Below, piece after piece: positions 14,044 through 23,071 of a DNA stretch of 27,822 bases. Position 1 is the stretch's first letter. Each line of letters begins with the position of its first letter. The stretch spans positions 1-27,822 of the forward strand of contig CATMOP010000001.1 in NCBI GenBank assembly GCA_950072225.1, given 5' to 3'. The notes under the pieces are model-generated. The model searched no databases. It was not told the DNA's origin and saw nothing but the letters and a program-made list of their open reading frames with translations. The position numbers and the translations under genes were made by a program. Source of the stretch: an uncultured Nitrospina sp. (GTDB lineage: Bacteria > Nitrospinota > Nitrospinia > Nitrospinales > VA-1).

Positions 14044-15587
14044 TGCAAACAACAATTTCGACAAAGTCGTATCCTGAAAGTGATTATCTAAACGTGACTG
14101 ACAATACAAAACTTTCACATTTAATCTCAGGGTTGCCCGTGACCAATATTCTGGGAACCATGAACCAGACAATTCGCGAAATCGTCTACGATTCCAGAAA
14201 AGCCGGGACAGACAGCTTGTTTGTGGCCATACCCGGTGGGAACTTGGATGGGGGCACGTTCATAAAAGATGCAGTCGCCCAGGGAGCGTCGGTGTTTATT
14301 ACACAAACACCTCTTGATTCTCTAAATGAACTTGGATTGGGATCGCGCGATGTCACAGCCTTGCACGTCGAAGATTCCCGGAAAGCGCTTTCTATCGTCA
14401 GCGCCAATTTTTACCACAGTCCGTCAGAACGATTAGCCTTAACAGGAATTACCGGAACAAACGGGAAAACCACTACATCCTATATTCTTGAAGCTTTATT
14501 CCGGGCGGAGGGAATCGGGGTTATCGGCACCATCGATTACCATTACGATGGCAAAAATTTTCCAGCCCCCGTCACCACGCCTGAGTCCCTGGATTTGAAC
14601 CGAATGTTAAACGAAATGACCGAAGAAAAAATTGAAAAGTGTATTCTGGAGGTTTCTTCCCACGCCTTACACCAAAGCCGTGTTCATGACATGCGTTTCA
14701 AGGCGGGTATTTTCACCAATCTAAGCCGCGATCATTTGGATTTTCATGGTGATATGGAGCACTACAAAAACGCCAAGAAAAAACTTTTTCTGGAAAACCG
14801 GGTGCAACACCGAATTTTTAATATTGACGACACAGTCGGGCAGAAATTTTTCGAAGAATTTAAAGCGGGTTCCTTCACCACAGGCATTGACAGCAATGCG
14901 GATTTTAAGGCTGAAGATATTGTGCTCACAAAATCGGGTTGCCAATTTACCCTGAAAACTCCTTTTGGAACTAAAGAAATCTTCTCTAACCTTCTCGGTC
15001 AACACAATGTCTACAACCTTCTCTCTGCTGTGGCAGGCGCTATGGTTCAGGATATTTCCCTCGGAAGGGTTCAGGAAGTGCTTCGCCAAATCCAACCTAT
15101 TCCTGGTCGATTCGAACGCATTGAAAACAGCCAGGGGATTTCCGTGCTGGTAGATTACGCGCACACCGATGACGCGCTATCCAACGCAATCTCCGCAGCA
15201 AAAGCTTTTACGGAAGGAAAACTGATCGTGGTGTTCGGTTGTGGCGGCGACAGAGACAAGGGGAAAAGAAAAGCTATGGGAAAAGCCGTTTTAAATGAAG
15301 CGGATTATTCCGTCATCACCTCTGACAACCCCAGATCGGAAGACCCTGAACAGATCATTGAAGACATTCTTCAGGGCGTCCCTTCTTCTGCCCGGGAGGG
15401 TGACGATTATACGGCAATCATCAATCGGGAAGAGGCTATTGAGCACGCCATCCGTCTCGCAGGCAAAAACGATTTGGTTCTCATTGCGGGAAAAGGGCAT
15501 GAGGATTATCAGATTCTGGGGACACAAACCATTCACTTTGATGATCGGGAGGTCGCCCGTTCAGCTTTAAGGAAGCGAAACAATTGA
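14043..15587 (+). CDS. murE: UDP-MurNAc-L-Ala-D-Glu:meso-DAP ligase MurE
   Basis: A 514-aa cytoplasmic Mur ligase that adds the third stem-peptide residue using ATP. The P-loop is GTNGKTT (138-144), the substrate/metal region includes EVSSHALHQSRV and NLSRDHLDFHGDMEHY, and K245 in the YKNAKKKLF segment is the likely carbamylated lysine. The specificity motif DNPR (428-431) is the form that recognises meso-diaminopimelate rather than lysine, which tells the peptidoglycan type. The first 20 residues are an extension before KLSHLISGL, where most MurE proteins begin. TGATG overlaps with ftsI and murF at its two ends indicate coupled translation. Confidence 0.96.
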   Translation: MQTTISTKSYPESDYLNVTDNTKLSHLISGLPVTNILGTMNQTIREIVYDSRKAGTDSLFVAIPGGNLDGGTFIKDAVAQGASVFITQTPLDSLNELGLGSRDVTALHVEDSRKALSIVSANFYHSPSERLALTGITGTNGKTTTSYILEALFRAEGIGVIGTIDYHYDGKNFPAPVTTPESLDLNRMLNEMTEEKIEKCILEVSSHALHQSRVHDMRFKAGIFTNLSRDHLDFHGDMEHYKNAKKKLFLENRVQHRIFNIDDTVGQKFFEEFKAGSFTTGIDSNADFKAEDIVLTKSGCQFTLKTPFGTKEIFSNLLGQHNVYNLLSAVAGAMVQDISLGRVQEVLRQIQPIPGRFERIENSQGISVLVDYAHTDDALSNAISAAKAFTEGKLIVVFGCGGDRDKGKRKAMGKAVLNEADYSVITSDNPRSEDPEQIIEDILQGVPSSAREGDDYTAIINREEAIEHAIRLAGKNDLVLIAGKGHEDYQILGTQTIHFDDREVARSALRKRNN

Positions 15588-16972
15588 TGGAAGGTCAAGC
15601 ACAAGATTGCCTCAATGCTATTGGAGGACAACTCCTGCAAGGAGATCCTGATTGTCTATTCCGGGGAGTATCCATAAATTCCCGGACGGTCTCAAGAGGA
15701 GAACTATTCGTTTGCATTAAAGGAGAGCGTTTTGACGGACATGACTTTCTCGCTGACGTGATTGATAAAAAGGTTGGAGGAATCATTCTGTCCAATCCGG
15801 AGAAGCTCCCGGTTGAATCCGGACCATTTGTGATCCAGGTCCCGGACACGCTTAAAGCCTTACAAGATTTGGCAGGCTTCCAGAGAAAACGATTTCCGTT
15901 CAAGGTTGTTGCCGTTACCGGGACAAATGGGAAGTCAACCACTAAAGAAATGATCGCTTCAATATTGGAAACTAAATTCAAGACTTTGAAGGCTCAAGGC
16001 AACCTGAACAATCATATCGGCCTGCCCCTGACTCTTCTGAAAAGGGAACTCTCTCATGAAGTGGGGGTTCTTGAAATGGGGATGAGCGCGATGGGTGAGA
16101 TTAAAAGACTGGCAGAGATCGCGCAACCGGATATTGGCGTGATCACCAACATTTCCGAAGGACATTTGGTGCAATTGAAGAACCTCAAAGATATCCAGTC
16201 CGCAAAAGGGGAGTTGTTTGATTCATTGACGGAAAAAGGCACCGCCATTGTCAACGCCGACGATCCGCTGGTTCTAGAGCTGGCCCGGTCACTTCGCGCC
16301 AGAACCGTTACCTTTGGCATCGACCAGCCTGCGGATGTTTGGGCAAGTGAAATAGAAAGTAAGGACAACCTGGGATTTCGATTCAAGGTCAAGCTTTTCG
16401 ATAAAACTCTTTCCATTCGCCTTCCTTATCTTGGCTACTACAACATTTATAACACCCTTGCTGCGCTGGCAACCGGTTATTCGCTGGGGATTCAGGAAGA
16501 GACCATGACCCGCGGGCTGGAAAATTACCAACACATGTCCCAACGCAATGAGCAGCTTCGGCATAAAGGAATCGATCTTATAAATGATGCTTACAACGCC
16601 AATCCCCGGTCCATGACCGAAGCCTTGAAAACTCTGGACAACTTTAAAACCCGAGGTCGACGGATTTTCGTTATCGGAGACATGCTCGAGTTGGGGGATC
16701 GATCTATCCCCGCACATAAAAATTTAGGAGAAGAAATTGCCCAATCCAAAGCAAACATTCTGGTCACGGTGGGAAAGCTGGCAAGCCTGTCAGCAAAAAG
16801 CGCTCAAACCCTTGCAGGAGAAAAAATTCAAATTCTGGAATTCACCGACCATCAGGAGGCGGCTGAGTTTTTAATCCAGGAGGCGAGGAGTGGGGACTGT
16901 GTAATGTTCAAGGGCTCACGAGGAACAGCAATGGAAAAAATATTACAAATTTTTATCGCGAATAATAATTAA
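15587..16972 (+). CDS. murF: UDP-MurNAc-tripeptide:D-Ala-D-Ala ligase MurF
   Basis: A 461-aa Mur ligase that adds the D-Ala-D-Ala dipeptide made by Ddl, completing UDP-MurNAc-pentapeptide. The N-terminal uridine-binding domain has the family GVSINSRTVSRGELFV segment. The P-loop is GTNGKST (112-118), followed by QGNLNNHIGLPLTLL, a good MurF marker, and NDAYNANPRSMTEAL near the C-terminal domain. I take the ATG at 15587, which shares a base with the murE stop (TGATG) and has AAGGA upstream; a TTG one codon earlier is also open. mraY follows after 2 nt. Confidence 0.96.
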   Translation: MEGQAQDCLNAIGGQLLQGDPDCLFRGVSINSRTVSRGELFVCIKGERFDGHDFLADVIDKKVGGIILSNPEKLPVESGPFVIQVPDTLKALQDLAGFQRKRFPFKVVAVTGTNGKSTTKEMIASILETKFKTLKAQGNLNNHIGLPLTLLKRELSHEVGVLEMGMSAMGEIKRLAEIAQPDIGVITNISEGHLVQLKNLKDIQSAKGELFDSLTEKGTAIVNADDPLVLELARSLRARTVTFGIDQPADVWASEIESKDNLGFRFKVKLFDKTLSIRLPYLGYYNIYNTLAALATGYSLGIQEETMTRGLENYQHMSQRNEQLRHKGIDLINDAYNANPRSMTEALKTLDNFKTRGRRIFVIGDMLELGDRSIPAHKNLGEEIAQSKANILVTVGKLASLSAKSAQTLAGEKIQILEFTDHQEAAEFLIQEARSGDCVMFKGSRGTAMEKILQIFIANNN

Positions 16973-16974
16973 AA

Positions 16975-18060
16975 ATGTTTTATCACTTGTTTTATCCGCT
17001 CAGTTCGGATTATTCAATATTTAATGTCTTTAAGTACATCACCTTCCGGTCTGCATATTCCGGGATCACGGCATTGGGATTGAGTCTTATTCTAGGTGGC
17101 CTGATGATTCGCGTTTTGCAGAAATTTCAGATAGAGGAAAAAATCCGCAGTGATGGACCACAACACCATAATTCCAAGTCCGGAACTCCAACGATGGGCG
17201 GACTGCTTATTCTGGCAACATTCGGATGCTCGACCCTGCTCTGGGCTGACCTAAGCAATCATTATATCTGGCTTGTTCTGCTTTCCGCTCTTGGCTTCGG
17301 AGCCATCGGGCTCCGTGACGATATCCTGAAATTAAAAAAGGGGGAAGGCATCAGCGCAAAAGAAAAGATTTTGCTTCAGGTCTTGCTGAGCCTGGCGATT
17401 GGAATTTACCTGCTGTATTTCGATCCTACCCGCGCAGATTATGCCACGCGCTTATCGGTCCCTTTCTTCAAAGGGTTCCAGCCTGATCTGGGAGTCGGCT
17501 ACCTGGTTTTTATTGTTTTCATAATAGTGGGGACCTCCAACGCCGTAAATCTAACTGATGGTTTAGACGGGTTGGCAACCGGCCCCATTATTATTGCCAC
17601 GTTTACTTATACCGGTATCGTTTATATCTGCGGGCACTTCAATTTTGCGGAATACCTTCGTATTCAGCACATCAAAGATGCGGGAGAAATCGCTGTCGCC
17701 AGTTCGGCCATTATGGGGGCCAGCTTGGGTTTCCTTTGGTTCAACTCTTATCCCGCCCAGATATTTATGGGGGATGTAGGAGCATTATCTCTGGGAGGAT
17801 TGTTGGGCACCATTGCGGTGATCGTCAAGCACGAACTCCTGCTGATTCTTGTTGGCGGTGTTTTCGTGATTGAGGCACTGTCCGTAATCATTCAGGTCGG
17901 TTATTTCAAATACGCAGGTGGAAAACGTTTTTTCAAAATGGCTCCGCTTCATCACCATTTTGAGGAATTAGGCTGGTCAGAACCCAAAGTCATTGTGCGA
18001 TTCTGGATTGTCGCGGTGATTTTAGCCATGATCAGTCTCAGTACCCTGAAGCTCAGGTAA
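16975..18060 (+). CDS. mraY: Phospho-MurNAc-pentapeptide transferase MraY
   Basis: A 361-aa integral membrane enzyme, of normal size, with about ten spans, that transfers phospho-MurNAc-pentapeptide to undecaprenyl phosphate to form lipid I. Markers are the cytoplasmic DGPQHHNSKSGTPTMGG (60-76), the Asp pair in GLRDDILK, NAVNLTDGLDGLATG, MGDVGALSLGG, and the histidine loop MAPLHHHFEELGW. It begins 2 nt after murF with no visible Shine-Dalgarno sequence, so translation probably depends on coupling. Its stop overlaps the murD start (TAATG). Confidence 0.97.
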   Translation: MFYHLFYPLSSDYSIFNVFKYITFRSAYSGITALGLSLILGGLMIRVLQKFQIEEKIRSDGPQHHNSKSGTPTMGGLLILATFGCSTLLWADLSNHYIWLVLLSALGFGAIGLRDDILKLKKGEGISAKEKILLQVLLSLAIGIYLLYFDPTRADYATRLSVPFFKGFQPDLGVGYLVFIVFIIVGTSNAVNLTDGLDGLATGPIIIATFTYTGIVYICGHFNFAEYLRIQHIKDAGEIAVASSAIMGASLGFLWFNSYPAQIFMGDVGALSLGGLLGTIAVIVKHELLLILVGGVFVIEALSVIIQVGYFKYAGGKRFFKMAPLHHHFEELGWSEPKVIVRFWIVAVILAMISLSTLKLR

Positions 18061-19403
18061 TGATGGAACTTAAAAACAAAAATCTATGCGTAATCGGACT
18101 TGGCAAAACGGGCATCGCTGCCGCTAATTTTCTTTCCCGGCAGGGAGCCCGTGTCACGGTGACGGACAATAAGCCTCGCGAGCAATTATTAGAGTCCTTG
18201 AAACAATTGCGTGCTGATGTGAAAACCCGTTTCGAAAATTCCGAACCACCTTCTGACACTGAACTGGTTGTATTGAGTCCGGGAGTGGACATTCATTCGT
18301 TGTTTCTTGAAAACGCAAACCGGGCAGGAATCGAAATCATCAGCGAAATTGAGCTGGCGAATCGGTTCAATACTGTTCCCATCATTGCCATCACCGGAAC
18401 TAATGGCAAATCCACCTGCACTAGCCTGATCGCTGAGATTATCAGTCAGTCTGGAAAAACCGTACATGCGGGAGGAAATCTCGGAACCCCTTTTATTTCT
18501 TTACTGGATCAGGGCGGTGCGGATTACAGAATTCTTGAACTTTCCAGTTTTCAAATGGAAGCCACGTCAGGACTTCACCCTATAGTTTCAGTCATTCTAA
18601 ATATTAGTCCGGACCACATGGACCGGCATAAAGATTTTAAAATCTATATTGAGCTGAAAGAAAAAATTTGTGCCCACCAAACCCAAAATGATTTTTTGAT
18701 ACTGAATCAGGATGATCCAAATACCCGCAACCTTGGAAAAGACTGCCCGGCTGAGCGCATTTTATTCAGCACTCAAACTGAGCTTGATAAAGGGATATTT
18801 TTGCGTGGGAACAAAATTATCGCCCGACTTCAAAACAATGAGAGGGAAATCATATCCCTTGAATCGCTGTCCAGAGGACTGCGGTGGCAGGTCGAAAACA
18901 TCCTCCCTGCCATTGCCGTCGCTTTGCTTCTCAATGTATCGCGAGAGGCCATTCTACAAGCTTTAAAAAACTTTACGGTTCTTGAGCATCGTCTGGAATG
19001 GGTCCGCACCATGAACGGCGTCGATTTCGTCAACGATTCCAAGGGGACCAACGTAGGTTCTGTTTGCAAATCATTGAACACTTTTGACCGTCCTATCATT
19101 CTCATCGCAGGTGGAAAAGATAAAGAAACAGACTTTTCTCCTTTAAAGAAACTGATGAAAGAAAAAGTCAAACACCTGGTTCTCATCGGCGAGACCCGCG
19201 ACAAGTTTAAAGGGATTCTGAACGGCTCCTTCGGTTATGAAGAAAGCGATAGCATGGAAGAAGCAGTTCGTTTGGCAAAAGCAAAAGCTGAGAAAGGGGA
19301 TGTCGTTCTCCTCTCACCGGCCTGCGCAAGTTTTGACATGTTTAAAGATTACGAGGACCGGGGAAACTGTTTTAAAACGATTGTTAAAAACCTGGAAGGA
19401 TAA
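18060..19403 (+). CDS. murD: UDP-MurNAc-L-Ala:D-Glu ligase MurD
   Basis: A 447-aa Mur ligase that adds D-glutamate, the second residue of the stem peptide. The N-terminal nucleotide-sugar domain starts VIGLGKTGIA (11-20), the P-loop is GTNGKST (113-119), and ELSSFQMEATSGLHP and NISPDHMDRHKDF form the central metal/substrate site. The C-terminal domain shows NDSKGTN and LLSPACASFDMFKDYEDRG, both typical of MurD. Two in-frame ATGs (18060 and 18063) are equally possible starts. The stop TAA lies just ahead of the ftsW TTG start. Confidence 0.96.
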   Translation: MMELKNKNLCVIGLGKTGIAAANFLSRQGARVTVTDNKPREQLLESLKQLRADVKTRFENSEPPSDTELVVLSPGVDIHSLFLENANRAGIEIISEIELANRFNTVPIIAITGTNGKSTCTSLIAEIISQSGKTVHAGGNLGTPFISLLDQGGADYRILELSSFQMEATSGLHPIVSVILNISPDHMDRHKDFKIYIELKEKICAHQTQNDFLILNQDDPNTRNLGKDCPAERILFSTQTELDKGIFLRGNKIIARLQNNEREIISLESLSRGLRWQVENILPAIAVALLLNVSREAILQALKNFTVLEHRLEWVRTMNGVDFVNDSKGTNVGSVCKSLNTFDRPIILIAGGKDKETDFSPLKKLMKEKVKHLVLIGETRDKFKGILNGSFGYEESDSMEEAVRLAKAKAEKGDVVLLSPACASFDMFKDYEDRGNCFKTIVKNLEG

Positions 19404-19409
19404 TGGATA

Positions 19410-20519
19410 TTGGCTACATCTCAGGAAAAACATTCGGATTCATTAATGGGCATCACCGTGGCCGTTCTGGTTCTGGTTGGTATCGTTATGGTTTTCAGTT
19501 CAAGCGCTGTGTATGCCTTGGAAAAATACAACGACTCCTATTATTTTCTCAAACGCCAGGCTGTCTGGTGCCTTCTGGGAACAGGGGTTCTGCTCGTGGT
19601 CAAAAACCTGGACTACCACAAATTACACCAGCACACCTACCCCATCATGCTGGCGACTTTTCTGCTTTTGCTTGCTGTTATGTTTCCGGAAATCAGCAAG
19701 GAGGTCCGGGGAGCGCGAAGATGGCTAACCCTATGGGGGTTTTCATTTCAACCCTCAGAGCTGGCAAAGTTTACCCTCGTTCTTTTTATCGCCAAATCTC
19801 TGGTCAAAAGAGCCGACAAACTGAGGGACTTCGCTTACGGCTACCTTCCCAACCTGGTCGTCCTGGGTTTCTTTTTCGTTCCGATTTTATTTCAACCCGA
19901 TTTTGGCACCGCCATAATTATTTGCCTGGTCACCTTCACAATGCTTTTTGTCGCCGGTCTAAGAAAAAAGTTTCTGTTTCTTTCCGTACTTGCGTTGATT
20001 CCCTTTATAGCATCGGCAATCCTGAGTGCAGAATACCGAACCCGAAGAATTATCGCTTTTCTCGATCCCTGGCAAGACCCTTCAAATGCAGGGTTCCAAG
20101 CCATTCAGTCTTTTTACGCTTTTGGCAGAGGCGGGTACTGGGGAACCGGGTTGGGAGCCAGCCATCAAAAACTTTTTTATCTTCCCGAAGCCCACACGGA
20201 TTTTATTTTTTCCGTCATCGGGGAAGAACTGGGGTTATTGGGAACAACGGCAATTATTCTCCTGTTTTCAATATTGATCTGGCGAGGTTTCGTCACCGCT
20301 TGCCGGGCCAAAGACCCGTTTGGAACTCATTTGGCAACCGGCTTGACTCTTTTGATCGGGTTTCAGGCTTTTATCAACCTGGGAGTAACCGTAGGGCTTC
20401 TCCCAACCAAGGGATTAACCCTGCCCTTCATCAGCATGGGCGGGTCATCAATGTTAATCACCATGCTTTCAGTAGGCGTTCTGCTGAATATTTCGGAGCA
20501 AACGGTAAGACATCGATAA
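19410..20519 (+). CDS. ftsW: Septal peptidoglycan glycosyltransferase FtsW (TTG start)
   Basis: A 369-aa SEDS-family membrane protein with about ten spans that polymerises lipid II at the septum with FtsI. Markers include VRGARRWLTLWGFSFQPSELAKF, FQPDFGTAI, FYAFGRGGYWGTGLG, PEAHTDFIFSVIGEELGLLG and the C-terminal GLTLPFISMGGSS. I choose the TTG at 19410 because GGAAGGA (19394-19400) lies 9 nt ahead; the first in-frame ATG is 12 codons later, at the beginning of the first span. An out-of-frame ATG at 19403 opens a long but non-coding overlapping frame. Confidence 0.95.
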   Translation: MATSQEKHSDSLMGITVAVLVLVGIVMVFSSSAVYALEKYNDSYYFLKRQAVWCLLGTGVLLVVKNLDYHKLHQHTYPIMLATFLLLLAVMFPEISKEVRGARRWLTLWGFSFQPSELAKFTLVLFIAKSLVKRADKLRDFAYGYLPNLVVLGFFFVPILFQPDFGTAIIICLVTFTMLFVAGLRKKFLFLSVLALIPFIASAILSAEYRTRRIIAFLDPWQDPSNAGFQAIQSFYAFGRGGYWGTGLGASHQKLFYLPEAHTDFIFSVIGEELGLLGTTAIILLFSILIWRGFVTACRAKDPFGTHLATGLTLLIGFQAFINLGVTVGLLPTKGLTLPFISMGGSSMLITMLSVGVLLNISEQTVRHR

Positions 20520-20526
20520 TGATTGA

Positions 20527-21675
20527 ATGCGAAAACGAGTTGTCATAGCCGGTGGTGGCACTGGTGGCCACCTTTATCCAGGAATCGCTTTAGCTAAAGC
20601 GCTCAAGAGGCAAGATATGGATATTGAAATTGCATTTGTGGGAACCCAAAAAGGTCTCGAAGCAAAAGTTCTTCCCCGTGAAGGATTTGAGTTGAAAACC
20701 ATTCTCTCAGCAGGTTTGCTTGGCAAAAAACGCCTCAGCCGCTGGATGTCCTGGGTCAAATTGCCTGTGGGCACCGCCCAGTCCATGTGTTTCCTGATCA
20801 GGAAGCGGCCTGACCTGGTGGTAGGTGTGGGCGGATACACATCAGGGCCCCTGGTTCTCTCCGCTTGGATATTACGGATTCCCATTCTTATCCATGAACA
20901 AAACTCTATTCCCGGGCTCACCAACAAATGGCTGGGAAAGATCGCCGACAAAGTGGCGGTTTCATTCAAAGAATCGGCAAGGTTTTTTTCCCGGGATAAA
21001 GTCACGGTAACAGGAAACATGATTCGCGAAGAATTCTGCCAGCCTCGAGAGGCATTTCCCAAAGGTCCCCGAGGACTCTTCCGCGTGCTGGTCCTGGGAG
21101 GCAGTCAAGGGGCCCACTCCATTAATGTAGCCATGATGGAAGCCTTGGAATCTCTTACTTCCAAAAGAGGAAATATTCATATCACCCACCAGACAGGTGA
21201 GAGCGATTTTGCAATGGTGAAACGCGTATATGAAAACAGTGGTTTCTCCCATGATGTCAGGCCGTTTATCGATGGCATGGCGGAGCAATACCGTAAAGCC
21301 TCCTTAGTGATTTGCCGGGCGGGTGCCACGACCCTGGCGGAAGTGACCGCTTGCGGAAAAGTATCTGTCTTAATTCCTTATCCCCATGCGGCCCATAATC
21401 ATCAGGAAAAAAATGCGCGGTTGCTGGATGCCGCCAATGCCGGTGAACTGGTGCTCGACCATGAATTGTCAGGCCCGCGTATTGCCCAATCCATTCTTCG
21501 CGCTATAGAGGACCCTGAACGGTTGGAGGAAATGGAAGAAAACAGCTATCAGTTAGGCAACCGGGATGCTACGGAAAAAGTTCGCCAGATCTGCATGGAT
21601 TTACTGGCAGACGCAAATCCTAAATCCGGTCATGCCGGAAAAATACAAGGAAATTATGTTCTGTCATGTTTCTAG
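20527..21675 (+). CDS. murG: Lipid II synthase MurG (UDP-GlcNAc transferase)
   Basis: A 382-aa peripheral membrane glycosyltransferase that adds GlcNAc to lipid I to give lipid II. The N-terminal domain has GGGTGGHLYPG (9-19) and VGVGGYTSGP; the C-terminal UDP-GlcNAc site includes GGSQGAHSIN and CRAGATTLAE, followed by PYPHAAHNHQEKNA. It starts 7 nt after ftsW without a clear Shine-Dalgarno sequence. The final 10 nt overlap the murC start. The last ~15 residues (NPKSGHAGKIQGNYVLSCF region) lie beyond the usual domain and are probably a non-conserved tail. Confidence 0.96.
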   Translation: MRKRVVIAGGGTGGHLYPGIALAKALKRQDMDIEIAFVGTQKGLEAKVLPREGFELKTILSAGLLGKKRLSRWMSWVKLPVGTAQSMCFLIRKRPDLVVGVGGYTSGPLVLSAWILRIPILIHEQNSIPGLTNKWLGKIADKVAVSFKESARFFSRDKVTVTGNMIREEFCQPREAFPKGPRGLFRVLVLGGSQGAHSINVAMMEALESLTSKRGNIHITHQTGESDFAMVKRVYENSGFSHDVRPFIDGMAEQYRKASLVICRAGATTLAEVTACGKVSVLIPYPHAAHNHQEKNARLLDAANAGELVLDHELSGPRIAQSILRAIEDPERLEEMEENSYQLGNRDATEKVRQICMDLLADANPKSGHAGKIQGNYVLSCF

Positions 21676-23042
21676 GAAAAATACAACGGATTCACTTTAT
21701 TGGGATCGGAGGGTCAGGAATGAGCGGAATCGCTGAAGTTCTTATCAATCAGGATTATGAGGTAAGCGGTTCTGATCCTTCTTCAAACCGGGTAACCGAT
21801 CATCTGAAGGACTTGGGAGCTGACATCCGCCACAACCACAGTGCGCAGAATATCAGAGGTAAACACGTCGTTGTTGTATCCAGCGCCATCAGCGAGGACA
21901 ACGTAGAGGTACAGGCCGCCCGGGAGCAATCCATCCCGGTCATTCCCAGAGCTGAAATGCTGGCAGAACTGATGAGGATGAAATATGGGATTGCCATTGC
22001 GGGCACCCATGGAAAAACCACTACAACATCACTGGTCGCCGCGGTTCTAGCAGCCGGAAACCTTGACCCTACAGTGGTGATTGGCGGAAGAATCAAAAAT
22101 ATGGGTGGACACGCCAAACTCGGCCAGAGTCAGTATCTCATCGCCGAAGCGGATGAGAGTGATGGTTCTTTTCTCAAGCTTTCTCCTACGCTTGCGGTGG
22201 TCACAACCCTTGACGAAGAACATATGGATTTTTACCGGACAATGCAGAATATGAAATCTACATTCCTGCAATTTCTCAACAAAATCCCTTTCTACGGTGC
22301 CGCGATCCTGTGCCTGGACGATGCCAACCTTCAATCTTTACTCCCTCGAATTGAGAAACGTACCATTACCTATGGTTTGAAATCCCAGGCCGATTACACC
22401 GCCCGCAATATCTCCGTGGAGGGATTGAAAACCTATTTTACGGTCTATCACCAGGGTAAAAAACTGGGAAAAATATTGTCCGGGGCTTTGGGGCGACACA
22501 ATGTATGCAATACCCTTGCGGCCGTTGCGGTCGGAATGGAATTGAACATGGATTTCCCAACTATCGCGGAATCGCTGAAAACTTTTACGGGAGTACAAAG
22601 AAGGTTTGAAATCCTTAAACAATCAGAGTCTTTGATAATTGTTGATGATTATGGCCACCATCCAGTAGAAATTCAGGCAACCCTATCAACAGCAAAAGAA
22701 GTTTGGCCGGATCGAAGGCTCGTCATAGTTTTTCAGCCTCATCGTTATTCACGTACGAAATACCTCATGGAAAGTTTTTTCTCCTCTTTCAACGATGCCG
22801 ATCAACTGCTTCTGCTTGATATTTATTCAGCCGGTGAAGAAGCTGAAGAAGGCATCCATTCCCAGAGAATCGCGGAAGGCGTGAAAGAGTTTGGACATAA
22901 AAATGTGGAATATATCGGGAGCACGGAATCCGTGATTCCACATTTACAAAAGATCCTTAAACCGGGGGACATCTTAATGACTCTCGGCGCAGGAAATATC
23001 GGGGAATTGAGCCACAAGCTCGCATCCCGATTCAATGATTGA
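21666..23042 (+). CDS. murC: UDP-MurNAc:L-Ala ligase MurC
   Basis: A 458-aa Mur ligase catalysing the first amino-acid addition to UDP-MurNAc. The N-terminal dinucleotide-fold motif is GIGGSGMSG (13-21), the P-loop GTHGKTT (113-119; the THGK form is specific to MurC and Mpl), then EADESDGSFLKLSP and TTLDEEHMDFY, and the C-terminal DDYGHHPVEI and FQPHRYSRTKYL. The normal length indicates no fusion to murB or ddl. It overlaps murG by 10 nt with AAGGA upstream. Confidence 0.96.
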   Translation: MFLGKIQRIHFIGIGGSGMSGIAEVLINQDYEVSGSDPSSNRVTDHLKDLGADIRHNHSAQNIRGKHVVVVSSAISEDNVEVQAAREQSIPVIPRAEMLAELMRMKYGIAIAGTHGKTTTTSLVAAVLAAGNLDPTVVIGGRIKNMGGHAKLGQSQYLIAEADESDGSFLKLSPTLAVVTTLDEEHMDFYRTMQNMKSTFLQFLNKIPFYGAAILCLDDANLQSLLPRIEKRTITYGLKSQADYTARNISVEGLKTYFTVYHQGKKLGKILSGALGRHNVCNTLAAVAVGMELNMDFPTIAESLKTFTGVQRRFEILKQSESLIIVDDYGHHPVEIQATLSTAKEVWPDRRLVIVFQPHRYSRTKYLMESFFSSFNDADQLLLLDIYSAGEEAEEGIHSQRIAEGVKEFGHKNVEYIGSTESVIPHLQKILKPGDILMTLGAGNIGELSHKLASRFND

Positions 23043-23071
23043 TCGTTTTCAAAAGGAGAGGACCATCATCT

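Noticed and set aside
19403..20548. 381-codon open frame beginning at an ATG that overlaps the murD stop
   Set aside because: It lies out of frame over the whole of ftsW, which has all SEDS-family motifs. Its product is rich in Arg, Ser, Gly and Pro with no membrane pattern, and its GGAAGGA is only about 2 nt from the ATG. It is a shadow frame of ftsW.
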